Below are positions 10,536-21,458 of a DNA stretch of 64,000 nucleotides, piece by piece. A program made the translations under genes and the position numbers. The stretch is from Uloborus plumipes. Taxonomy: Eukaryota; Arthropoda; Arachnida; Araneae; Uloboridae. The stretch is from assembly GCA_038373865.1 (NCBI GenBank), contig JAXGGA010002182.1, positions 62,001 to 126,000 on the forward strand, read 5' to 3'. Each line of letters opens with the position of its first letter. Position 1 is the first letter of the stretch. The notes below the pieces were generated by a model. That model was not told where the DNA came from. It was given only the letters and a program-made list of their open reading frames with translations, and ran no database searches.

Positions 10536-11609
10536 TAGGGCTGGGCGATGCATCGATATATCGCAAAACACCGGTGTACGCCCCAGAGCATTACACCTGT
10601 ATGGAATTCTTCTCTAAACCGATGCAATGGCACCGTACTGATGTGCGGTACACCGGTTCTAAGTCTTATACCTATTTTAATCTATTGCTCACACCGGTGT
10701 TAAATTGGCGGTAAACCAATCCAAATCCAGCCTAGCAACCAACGACGGCGATCCATGTTACATCTGCAATTTAATCTCTAATCTGTTACAACGGTTGAAT
10801 TGACAGCTTGCCAAACCAAACCAAATCCTGACTGATGTGAAAAAATTAGGATTAGGGAATTGGATTTTCAACAAATCCATCGACCACGAATTACAGCTCC
10901 TGTTTGAAATGGTGGGATTAATCAGGGCAACTGTTTAGTTCTGAGCTCGTATATTTCGATTTTGCAGAACAAGAAAGTAATGAAATCATGCACTCTTTGA
11001 CACTTGAGTATGACATGTTTGCGTTTGTGCCTGTTCAACGCGTCCCTGATTTAGATTTAATGAGCGTATTATTAAAAGAAAACGAAAGTTATTCAATGTT
11101 ATATTTTCTGATAATTTTATGCAACGAAAGAAAAAGCTTTGAGTCTCAAAAAAAAAACCTTTATTTCAAAATTTGAGCTGTAGGTCTTTTATTTCTGATT
11201 TATCGTTTTGCTTCATACCGTGTAGTGTAGCAAGTACAAAGCGAAAAATAATAATCTTTCCTTCAGAGTTTATCATAATTCTCTTAAGCTGAAGTCATTG
11301 TTTAAAAAAATGTCAGCAGTAAATTAGTGGTTGGAGTGCCCAGCATTTACTTAATTATTTCAAAAGAAAAAAGTTGAGCTCGTGAATATTTTAGATTACC
11401 GGCAAATAAAGAAGGGAAAAGATTACAATTTGTAAACAACAAGTCGAGTGTTTCAGCTAAAGTTCATCAAATTTTAGTATAATTTCACTTTTCAGTTCTT
11501 GACTTCAATAAAAAAAACTTTTATTTTTTACATCCCGATGCATTGCAAAATCCAGATGTAAGGTTGGCGATGCATCACAATGTAGAAATTCCTACATCGC
11601 CCCGCCCTA
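10536..11609. mobile_element. hAT MITE (TAGGGCTGGGCGATG ends)
   Basis: The left end is TAGGGCTGGGCGATGCATCG; the right, read inward, is TAGGGCGGGGCGATGTAGG. Eight-bp flanks ATACATAC (10528-10535) and ATGCATAC (11610-11617) match at 7 of 8 positions, as expected for an ageing hAT target duplication. The 1074-bp interior has small open frames (for example 10988-11176) without a recognisable domain. Confidence 0.75.
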
Positions 11610-11617
11610 ATGCATAC

Positions 11618-13290
11618 ATACATACATTACATATGCACATGGGCAATTCCATACAAGTGTGGAAATGCGTTGAACAAATTAAACTCGAGCAATGTGATCG
11701 TTCTCCTTTTTTTTAATTGAAAAATATTAGAAATTTCTTTTTTGTTACAATATTTTGTTAGGAATTAAGGTTTTTAAGTTTCGGCAATACTTTGAAGTTG
11801 GTATTAGAATATTTCATTTTTAATGAAGCAAATGGCCAAACTTTCAACATTGGTAAGCTTTTTTTGTTCCTTTAAATAAATGTTACAAAGGAAGATTATA
11901 GTTTATGATGCTTTAAATTAATAGTGTGAATTGCTGAAGCAAGTGTTTTCACTTAAATTAAGTGATTTATGTCGATTTTCAAAAGGCTTTGTTCTATGTA
12001 ACGTAAGTTAGCAAAAACATATTAAAGTTTTTGATGTAAATAAAGAAAGGGCAATACAATGTTAACTATGCTATATTTTCTATCTTATACGTGTGTACTA
12101 AGCAAATAACAGCATTTTCCTTTAAATATTGTTCACTTAATTTTTTGCACTAGAATCAAAATGTGTAATGTGAGTTACTAAAGCAAAATTTAGATGCTTA
12201 GGTTTAGAAATAAAGTAAGATGTTAATTCCACATCTTACTAGAGTAATTTATCTGCACTGTTTTAAGCAAGAAAAATATTTTTCGAGTTGAATTTCTGTA
12301 TTTCAGTATTTTTACGCTTATTATAAATTTGCTATAACAAAAAGGGGAATAAGGAGAAGTCTGTTATGTCCTTTTTTGGCTTTTGTCACCATTTTAATAG
12401 TATTTTAATACCTAGAATACGTAGGACATCTAAAGGAGACTGTAGATTCTAAAATAGTTTGGGATACTAAGTTAAGTTATATGATAAAAGATGATTCGTT
12501 ATTGGAGGTTTACTGATATTGGTTGATAACCCAATCGAATAGATCTTAGCAATCCCTAACTCTAAATATTAATTTCTGAACCTTAAACCCTTGAATTTGT
12601 TTGTTTTTCTTATTATTATTATTATTTATATATTTTTTGAATTGTGCTGCAATTTTTGCCAATTAATTTTAATAACAACATTTTGATATCTTGGTTTTCT
12701 TCAGTTACCATTACTGAGGTTGCATTGTTGGGAATTTTTAGGATGGTCTAGTTATTTATTTGTCTAAAGTCTAAATCCCTTTGGCTGCTAATTGTTTCAT
12801 TAGTCGAATCATATTACGAGCAGTGCAAGATATCTTAAGGCTTATATAGGTTTTAAGCAATGGAGGAAAAGTAAAGAGTTCTGTAGGCATTTGTGATCAA
12901 CCTAGACTATATAATAGGCTGTGTTTTACCATACTGAAGCTCTGGAGAACACAGTCCAGCTGAAACAGTTGCACAAATACCCAGTATGTATTTTTGGATA
13001 AATGCTCGATTTTTCAGTATTTTTCATTTATTTTGCGTATGTAAAGTGACAGGAGTAGCCTAGAATGGTAGCATAAGTTGGTCTTCACACCCTATCAGCC
13101 TAGGTCCAGTAGTTTATCTTATTATCAGGTGTCGGATTAGGAGCTCAATCATATGGAAAACGCCCATTAAATCCTGCAGTAATTTCTGTGTTTTTATTTA
13201 TGTTTCAATGTGCACCAGCAGTGACATTAATTTTCTCACTGTTCTAACGTTCACCTGACTGCTATTAGTTAAGGAATAACAACTTTTCCA
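11618..13290. other. No gene seen
   Basis: AT-rich sequence without supported coding regions, lying inside the 9822-13397 inverted pair. It may be the interior of that element. Confidence 0.4.
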
Positions 13291-15352
13291 GGTAGCACAA
13301 AAAACGTTTAAACGTTTTAGAAACGTTTTTAATCCGTTGTCACAACGTTAATAACCATTTTACAACCTTTCAAAAACGAAGTGTGCTACTTGGGTTATTC
13401 TTATTTCGAAATATTTACAAGTGATTAGGAGTGAGCTCTGGGTTGTTCTATGTGGCTTTTAACATTCGGGTCATTCCATGTCAAGTGTACCAAATTTTGA
13501 GAAAATCCCCACTCGACCCCCTCCGATTTTGATGAAATTTTTTTTGGATGTACATTAGGGTGATTCAAAAAATTTTTTTTTTAAATTTCTTTGGTCTTAC
13601 CCTGCAGTTTTTTTACACTATTCATGAATGTGATGTATGTAAAATTTTAGCTCAATTGAATAATATTCAGAAGTTGCTCAATGCGATCGAATTCTGTTGA
13701 AAATTAGCTATTTCGAGAGTTGGAGTATATAACTTCATTACCCGAAATAATATTGTTCTTCATATAAAATGGAATAATTTAAAATTTTAGTTTACTCTAC
13801 AAAGTAATTAGTCATTAAAATAATAGCTCAAAGTGAGTTGTAACGACCCCCCCCCCCTGGGCTCCAAAGCTGCATCATCTCTTAACTGAGTTTGTGTAGA
13901 AAATGCAGCTGCAAGCTCGGGCTGTGGTTTCTGTTTTCTTTTCGGTTGTTTGAGGTGTATGAGTTTATTCGGCTAAAACACCTAGCATCCACTCTAGACA
14001 GGGCCCAATATAAGTGACAGAAAGCCATTTTGATAGTAGCTGCTACAGTACAAGGCATGGATCAAAACGGGGAGGATTTGACAAAGTCTATAATACAGTA
14101 AAGGCAAACTATTCGTTCAGAATCGGCCGTTAACTTACAAAAGTCGTTTAAATCTATGACTTCCTTTGATAGTTCACTGGAACGAAACACTTATGTAAAA
14201 TATATTGGGAAAATGAAGGAGGATCAGCGGGTTTCATACCAGTATTAGTTATCAGGACTACAAGAATTGATGATTTACTTCTGGGTTCTAGTAAGTTAGT
14301 CAGGAACTGGAATTACTACGGCAAATGCTGCTGTGCGATAACCAGTTAGATAAATGGGAACTTACTGAGCTCGTATGTGGTATGTGTTCTGATACGACAT
14401 GCAGTGCCGGTACTAAAATTGGAGCATGTTTGAACTTGGGGGAAAAAAACTAGGGAAGCAACTTTTATATTGTGCTTTCCACCATTATATTTTAGACATT
14501 ATGTTTTCTGTGGTATTTCAACCGAAGTCTATTTTAGTCTTGGTCTCTCAGTATTTTAACCGATAAACCAAGAAATAGATAGAATTGGGGTATTTGATTG
14601 CATGCAATGTCAAATGCAATGTTCAAGCAATTGCGTCGAACCATCCACTGCCATTGGATATACCAGGGGTGGCCAACCTTTTCAAGGAGAGTGCCACTAT
14701 CTGGAGAGAAAAAAAGCTCAGCGTGCCATATTGTATTTTTCCAACAAACTGCAATTTTTTAAAAAGTTAAAAATTAATTTTATGTTGGTTGACTATGCCA
14801 TTCTTACTCACATTTACACACTATATTTTGACTACATTTTTTCTCGTAAATCCAAGTAATTGAAATTAAAATAATAGTAAAGATAAAACAAGTCCGAACT
14901 TAAGAGTTATCGTTAATAAACACTTTTATAGGTTCTGCCAGTTTTCTTGTGCTTAAAATAGAAATAAATAACATCAACCATTCTATTCTAAAAATTAAAC
15001 ATTCTGTACTTAATGTGGTTTATGTGTCTGTATCTTTTTTACCAAATCTTTAATTTTAAAATTAGTTCTTGAGAATGCTAGGAAGTTTAAGTGTTTTAAG
15101 TGCTATCAATTAATATTCAATGAATTTTAGATTTGTATGCATTCATAACAAAAGAATATTTGTTTAGAAACGTATTTTGAACAAATCTACAACAGCACCA
15201 GGCGGCTAATGTGTGTTAATATGAAAATATTTCTGTTGGTTCAAATTTCCAAATTTCTATGTATGGTGGATGACTTTCTGTTGAAGTAAGAACTTATAAT
15301 TGACTACTATTGCAAAAAGTCAGTAATTCCGATTTGGATTTCGGATGGGTAA

Positions 15353-16402
15353 GGGCGCCTTTCCACTTGACGATACAACAACGACGAAAGTCGGACGGTA
15401 ACACTGCAACGATAAGTACCGTGTCGTGTCGTTTATAGCACTGTTTTTCCACTCAAACGATATCGTTTCTCTGAACGAGTCATTTTCCACCACATTTCAT
15501 TTCGAGATAGCACTGTGCTCACACGTATATTATTATGGCTCCTCCATTTAACAGATTACGACTGTTATATTTACTTTACCTCCAGAAAAAGAAAACAAAT
15601 GAAAATACGATATTGAGTGCATGATATTCACAACTTTATTATATTCTCACCTTGTTTACTAAAAACGAAACGCATACTATCTGCTGGAGAGCGATAAATG
15701 GCAGATCTAATCTCCAAGAGCGCTAATACTCCTAAAGGGTTTTGCCATAGAACTTTTTAAAATTAAGTCCACAGTTCGCCATGAAAAAGTTGGTCATCGC
15801 AATATTGTTGTTTTGTTTTGTTTTCGTAATTGTAGTGCTCTTTAGTACTAAGCAAGTATATCCCGATTTCGTTATAATGAGGAGAATTTGTTAATAAATA
15901 TGTTTCGTTGTCAATCGTCTCTTCGTTGACACCATCGCTTCTGGGCGAATAGATTCGCCATTTATCACTCGGCGGCGCCAACACTATCAGAATGAAACTT
16001 TGAGTTTTTTTGTAGCATTAAAAATTGTCTGAGCAACAATAATGAAACAAAATACCAAATAAAATGAGTAAAATTGTTTTATTGCTACATCTTTTGTTTA
16101 TCGTCTGCAAATTGAAGCTTATATTTATTAATACAGAGATGTCGAACTTAAACGCCATTGCTATAGTTCGAAGAAAGTAAACAGATGGTGATTATCGTCC
16201 CGATTTTAAAGGCGAGATGGATGCCATCCGACACGAATGGGACGACAAACGACAGCGCTCGGTCAGAGACGGCACAATCGTCCTGGAATCGGGAGATGGA
16301 AAAGGGCATAGCATATTTTAATGCATTTTGCGGGCTCCAATGTCGGATGACGACAATCGCTTACGATTTATCGTTGCCGTGTCAGTAAATGGAAAAGCGC
16401 CC
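15353..16402. mobile_element. PIF/Harbinger-type MITE (TAA duplication)
   Basis: The left end is GGGCGCCTTTCCACTTGACG; the right, read inward, is GGGCGCTTTTCCATTTACTG. TAA lies on both sides (15350-15352 and 16403-16405). A 3-bp TWA duplication with GGG-starting ends is the PIF/Harbinger signature. Subterminal GC-richer stretches with CAACGATAA motifs occur at both ends. The 1050-bp interior has only short open frames (15763-15984 minus, 16185-16388 plus) without recognised domains. Confidence 0.75.
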
Positions 16403-16649
16403 TAACAAGTAGTGTCTTTCAGAGAAATAGACAAAGAATTTGAAAAGATCAGCATTTTTTTTTTTTTGTCATCCTGAAAATTATCCAAACTTAACACTGA
16501 ATGAATACTTAAAATAGGTGTAAAATTTTCTCCATATACCATTGGGAAATTAGTATTAATTTTTAATGTTTCATTCTTTTTTCACCGAAGTATAGAAAAA
16601 GAAACTGAAATTTCATCATAAATGAATGTAGATAGCCTATACTAGTTAA

Positions 16650-17995
16650 CCCTAGCGTCAATAACCGGGTACCCATTTGCTACTTTGATCTCAATTTTTA
16701 CTATTTCTAATTAAGACTTGGTCAAATGGCTCTTATTCCTCGTTATTTACACGAATCTGAACCAAACAAAGTTGTAACCGTGTTTTCAAAAAAATATTTC
16801 GGTTGTTTTTTTCAGCATTAAAAATTCCTATACCGTTATTCAATAACCGGGTACCCGGGTACCCGTTACTTTTTCCGCGTTCCTGCTAGAAGTTAATGAT
16901 TATTATCAGGAAAAATGTAATCAAATATTACAATTATTATTATTATTCATTTTTATTTTACTTATTAATGGTTTTTTGTTAATTTGTTGCTGTTTTTTAT
17001 TTTTAGTGTGACAAATATAATTTTCGAAAAAATACTTAGGAATCCACATTATTATTTTTTTATTATTTTCTGTAGTAGCCAGACAATGAAAATAAAAAAA
17101 ATGACATTTTATCACATAATTGACATTGTCAAATTGAGATCAAATTCTGATCCCAAACTCGGTTGCCATACTTTATGCGCGATTTTCTTGTTTTTCCTTT
17201 TGGAAAGCTTTTTGGAAGTAGAAGCAAAGTTGGCAAGCACCAAAGACTTTCTTTCGTCCACTTGAATCACGTCCCGCTATTGTAGTACTGGCGCTTGAAG
17301 GTCCCCCATGTACTGTGTTGAAGTCCTTCAAGAGGTTTTCCACGCCAGATTTTGTGGAAAAGCGCCTCATTTCTTGAGTATTCGTTGATCTAACCTGAAT
17401 TGTAGGAAGGCACAATTCTTCGCCTAGTTGGCGCAAAAATAAACGACAATTATTGTTTTTACTACTTTGCAAGTCAACATTTGCCTTATAAATGATATAG
17501 CAGCTAAAGCTGAAATGTCCACGACGTTGAAGAAAAGAGATAGAGGCCATCTCTTTGTTTGCCTCGGAGACGTATATAAGCATCTCTGGTAAATTGTGTC
17601 GACGCCAGATTTCGTTTTGTTTTAAAACAAAATTATTTCTGCCTTTTTGTCAGCTCTAGAGATGCTTTTGTCATGATGTAGTGTTGTCAGCAATATCACA
17701 GTTTTTTCTGCTTGGGTACATAAGAACATATGGTTACATCACTAGTGAACTCGAATAAGGAACTTTGGGTCTCTCGAGATGTAGGAGACAACATTTCAGG
17801 CGAAATGTATGGTTTATTTTTCTTTAAATTACCTACGATTGAACCCAACGAGACGAGGGTGTCAAAAACTTCCATTTAAGTAAAAGGAGTGTCGAAAAAG
17901 AGCTGGTTTCTGCTCTACGTGCTGGAAATTCGAAGTGGGTACCCGGGTACCCGGTTATTGAGATTATGGTGGTTATTCGGTTATTGACGCTAGGG
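16650..17995 (-). mobile_element. piggyBac element with TTAA flanks
   Basis: TTAA stands on both sides (16646-16649 and 17996-17999). The ends are CCCTAGCGTCAATAACCGGG and, read inward from the right, CCCTAGCGTCAATAACCGAA. CCCTAG plus TTAA is the hallmark of piggyBac. Subterminal GGGTACCCGGGTACCC blocks occur near 16845 and 17938. It carries the C-terminal part of a transposase on the minus strand. At 1346 bp it is internally deleted relative to autonomous elements (about 2.4 kb or more). It is the youngest or second youngest layer in the nest. Confidence 0.9.
17173..17583 (-). pseudogene. piggyBac transposase C-terminal fragment
   Basis: A 136-codon open frame on the minus strand. CYIIYKANVDLQSSKNN, FLRQLGEELCLPTIQVRS and the closing GRKKVFGACQLCFYFQ match the layout of the piggyBac C-terminus: the helix after the catalytic core (NAYVI-like), the FL.xLGxxL segment and then the start of the cysteine-rich domain. 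Only one CxxC pair is seen, so the zinc-binding tail is incomplete. The catalytic DDD core is missing, presumably lost in the internal deletion of the element. The first Met in the frame is not a true start. Confidence 0.75.
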
Positions 17996-19136
17996 TTAAG
18001 GAAACTTTTTTCTGTGCAATCTTAAATTTAAATTACTTAAACGACGGATAATAAGAGATGAAAAAGCTAAATTCATTTGCTATTCTTCATTCCTAAGTAG
18101 CAAGTCCCCATTGCTTTCCTTCCAGATATTTTAAAAAACACACTCCCCAAAATTCTAAAATCTTATGACTATTTTTCCTTTGAATAGCTATCGCCAATTC
18201 AATAAAGGGGTAACTTGCCACACTCTCCTCTTTCTCCTCGGAAAAGTTCACAAAATATTCAGAGCTCTAATTTGTAGTTTGTTAATACAGTGAATTCTAC
18301 AGGGTCACCAACAGAGAAAAAGTCTCATTCTTTGGCAAGGAGTTTGATAGATAATTCGGAGTTTGATGACACTTTTGAAGTTTTTTTCCCCAAATAATTT
18401 TCAAGTAATGTAACGAAAGCAATTTAAGGGTCTTCATTTGTGCAATTATACCAAGTTTTGTTCAATATGGTTTCTTAGTTTTAGTTGCAGAGTTAATTTT
18501 TTCTTTCTTTCTTTTTTTTTTATTTTTTAATTTCATCACCCGTAGCTGAAACTATTGCAGATAAAGAATCCGTTCTTCAGCATTAAAAGTTTTATTCGAG
18601 TTAAGCACAAATATGCTTTACAAAGCATTGTCTGTAGCGTCACAGCTTTCGTTGCATGTCCAAAGCTAACGCTAAGTCCTTTGCAATATTGTAGTTCAGG
18701 CAATTTGTAAGCCAGCCTCCTGAAATTTAATCATCATAATTTAATTATATTTATCAGTCTAAGAGCTTCAGTTTTTATCAATATTTTTGACATCGACATT
18801 TTTTCCTCAATTTTAGAATTTTTTCAAGAAGTCATCGCGTGCCACTGTTACTACTCTGCCGTGCCACATTGTGGCACGCGTGCCGCGGGTTGGCCACCCC
18901 TGGGATATACAATACTGCTTTTTAAGCGGTTTCAGCAATCATAGTCAAGAATAAAACATTCTAATTTTAAACCTGGAGTGAGAAACAATGAGGTTGTGGA
19001 GTTGGTAGCCAATTCAGAGCAACGTGCAACTAGTAATGGAAGTTGCGCCGAGTCAACTTCTGATGAACCATGCAAAATAAGTGTCCAAGGAAGATACTAG
19101 ACCTTAGTGCGATTTTCTTGAGCGGAGCACCTTCTC

Positions 19137-19653
19137 TTGGTGTACGTTTTTGTGACCCATGAGTGGTTATTCGTGTTATACATGCGTCAAAGATTCTTTA
19201 TGGGTTCAAGTTATGGATATTTCACAACCAGTTTAAACTTGCAGCTGGACATAGAAAAGGTATTCGTAACATATGAACGCGATTTCTTTCACGTTATGGG
19301 GGATATTTTAGGGGGGATCGTTAATGGGAAAGAATATCTAAGAGCTGGGTTCCCAGCAACCCTTTTTGTGCAAGCACTGAGAAATGATTTGGAACATGTT
19401 CAGCGTCTTTATTCATGTAAAGAGGAAACTCAAAATATATCAGCTATTTAATCCTGAGCATTGGAATCTTCAAGATAGCTACCAACAAGGCTTTGTACTA
19501 CCAAAGAAACTGCGGATTGTAAACAACAATACCGAGTGTGGCATGGCCCTTATTGAAGCATTTGTTAAGACTATCACTAACGACGAAAAACAAAGACAGT
19601 CTTCTTCAAGTGGTACAGGAACAAAGAAATGTTTCAAAGTTACAAAAAAGTAA
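19137..19653 (+). pseudogene. Transposase-like C-terminal relic in the 8-bp-duplication element
   Basis: Two overlapping frames (19137-19451 and 19384-19653) look like one decayed coding region with a frameshift near 19390-19450. The first contains GKEYLRAGFPATLFVQALRN; the second contains NPEHWNLQDSYQQGFVLPKK then LRIVNNNTECGMALIEAFVK and ITNDEKQRQ. The last block resembles a segment (LKxLxVVNDxAERxxALIQxF...TxxExQ) that I recall from many arthropod transposon-related proteins, but I cannot name the superfamily. It lies between the end of the nested hAT and the right end of the outer element, as expected for that element's own gene. Confidence 0.45.
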
Positions 19654-20730
19654 CCTTAAAAAGTATTGCAAGAATTAATGAGCGAATTACTGTATACTTA
19701 ATGTATTTAAATTTGTTTTTTATATTTTTTCCGTATTTGATTAGTTTTCATATTTTTCTGCATTTCATTGGTTTTTCAGATATATAGTTCATTTTGTAGT
19801 TGCACGCTTTTTTCTTCAGAGACATAAAAAAACAATAAAGTAACTTTATTATCATTATTTACATTCGCATTTGTGCCACTATCACAAAATTTGAAGTACT
19901 CCTAAATGTAAATATAGTTTACTAAAATTTTGGGCAAATAATTCAATGTATACAAAGGCCTAAATAAGACGGTAAGACGAACAAAAATACAAAGGCTACT
20001 TTTCCATAGATATCATTTACGTTCACGTTTTTGTCTATATCACGAAACTTCAAGGCGTTTGAGCGACCTCTAAATACTATTAATATATTTTGTTAAAATT
20101 TTGCACAAATAATCAGTGTATATAGTGGCACAAAATAAGAGGGTAAGACGCGCAAAAAATACAAAGTTTATTTTTTTCCATACATTTCTGAATCACCCTA
20201 ATGTACATATGAGACTTACATGAAGCCATACCAAATTATGGCTCTATAAGCCTTATGGTTCAGCCAATAAAAATTATTTTGTAAAGGACTCTTTTTCGTG
20301 TCTTGAAAAAAAAAGGACCAACTCTCAAGTTTGTGCTTTTATTGCTCGCTACCAAAGACGGTTATCAAGCTCAAATTTAGTGATGCTGATCACTGTTTAG
20401 GGCAAAATAGCCTACTTGTGTTTCAAAAGTTCAATGCACTGTAGATTTTTTGCAATTTGCTGCCAAAGTTGATAAAAAATTGTATTTTGGCAAATTTTGA
20501 CCATAGGTTATCAGCTTGTATCTGCTGAGAGAATGACTTTCTGAAGCTAATTCTTTTCTCGTTTGTAGATTGTTAGTATGTCCAAAAGGTGTGTAAGTGG
20601 CATCTTGATAGCTTAAAAACTAGCTGAATTATTGAGTTGAAATTCCAGTCAAAAATGTTTTTCTTCAATTTTGTCTCAATTTCAAAGGGCAATATATCAA
20701 AAGGGTCATCTTGAATTTCAATTTTATTTA

Positions 20731-21458
20731 CCGTATTACCCCGCATTATCCGGCATGCCAGAAAAAGTGAGGTTGACCAGTATGCCGAAAAATTAGAATT
20801 TTCTGGCATGCCGGATAGTTCCAGGTTTATTTTACAACAAAACAAAAATAAATTTCTCTTCTCAGTTTCAACCGTAAAGCAAACCACTGTAAAGAAAAAT
20901 ATTAAGGAGCGCCTTTCTCAGAAACAAACCAATGAATTTCAGATCTCAGAGACGAAATAAATCATGGTGATTTGATGATGTAGATCATCAGACCACCATC
21001 TTGCTATTATTTGTTAACATTTTTACAAATTAAATCATTTATTTGTAATAATAAAATGATCTATACTGCTGTGTTACAAAAGTGACATCTGCACTGAGCG
21101 GCAAAGGCAGAAATCACTTATTTAATGTTTTATGCCTCTATTAGATGGCACTTTTTTCGCAAATTTCATTTTAATGTTTCCCGTTCACAAATGACCATAA
21201 AACAATGTATTTAGATAATAGATGTTGCAACAAATTACACCTGGCTACGATAATTCAATGTTCATAAAAGGTGCACGCTTGGCACACCAGTACACAACTT
21301 ATATTATTCAAAAAGTTTTCAGTGTTCTTGGGATAGTATTAAATTATTTTTTTCCAACCTTGATTTTTCTTGCATGCCGGAAAGGACCAGGTACGAATCA
21401 TTGAAAATCTGGTGACTCTCGAATTTTGCGACATGCCAGCTAATGCGGGGTAATACGG
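20731..21458. mobile_element. TA-flanked MITE, CCGTATTACCCCGC ends
   Basis: Inverted ends: left CCGTATTACCCCGCATTATC, right read inward CCGTATTACCCCGCATTAGC, followed on both sides by GGCATG-containing inner repeats (about 35 bp of end similarity). TA duplication at 20729-20730 and 21459-21460. Foldback copy 1 provides the uninterrupted target (tttacatcattgg near 2415). 728 bp, no coding. Tc1/mariner superfamily by TA and end form. Confidence 0.8.

Larger units (their letters stand above)
9822..13397. repeat. Inverted pair of AACGTT-rich ends, AACCCAAGTAGCACAC
   Basis: Left end: AACCCAAGTAGCACAC near 9825, then about 100 bp carrying several AACGTT/AACATT units, then TTTGTGCTACC near 9927. 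Right end: AGGTAGCACAAAA near 13291, again AACGTT units, then GTGTGCTACTTGGGTT near 13396. The two blocks are inverted relative to each other and may be the ends of one 3.6 kb element. Each block is also bounded by its own GTAGCACA/TGTGCTAC pair, so they could be two separate ~105-bp MITEs. A hAT MITE lies between them. Confidence 0.5.
14664..18902. mobile_element. hAT element with exact 8-bp duplication, host to two further insertions
   Basis: The left end is CAGGGGTGGCCAACCTTTTC; the right, read inward, is CAGGGGTGGCCAACCCGCGG. The flanks GGATATAC (14656-14663) and GGATATAC (18903-18910) match perfectly. Subterminal GTGCCA/TGGCAC units (for example tgtggcacgcgtgccgcg near 18870) are typical of this hAT end type. 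It carries a Harbinger MITE (15353-16402) and a piggyBac (16650-17995). Without them it is about 1.84 kb and shows no transposase, so it is non-autonomous. Confidence 0.9.
13556..20200 (+). mobile_element. DNA transposon with 8-bp target duplication, TAGGGTGATTC ends
   Basis: It interrupts the left arm of the foldback element. The ends are inverted: TAGGGTGATTCAAAAAA on the left, and read inward from the right TAGGGTGATTCAGAAAT. The flanks ATGTACAT (13548-13555) and ATGTACAT (20201-20208) are an exact 8-bp duplication; foldback copy 1 shows the single uninterrupted site. Total 6645 bp, of which about 4.2 kb is a nested hAT, so the element itself is about 2.4 kb. Transposase-like relics lie at about 14050-14290 and 19137-19653. 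The 8-bp duplication fits hAT or a P-like group; superfamily not settled. Confidence 0.8.
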
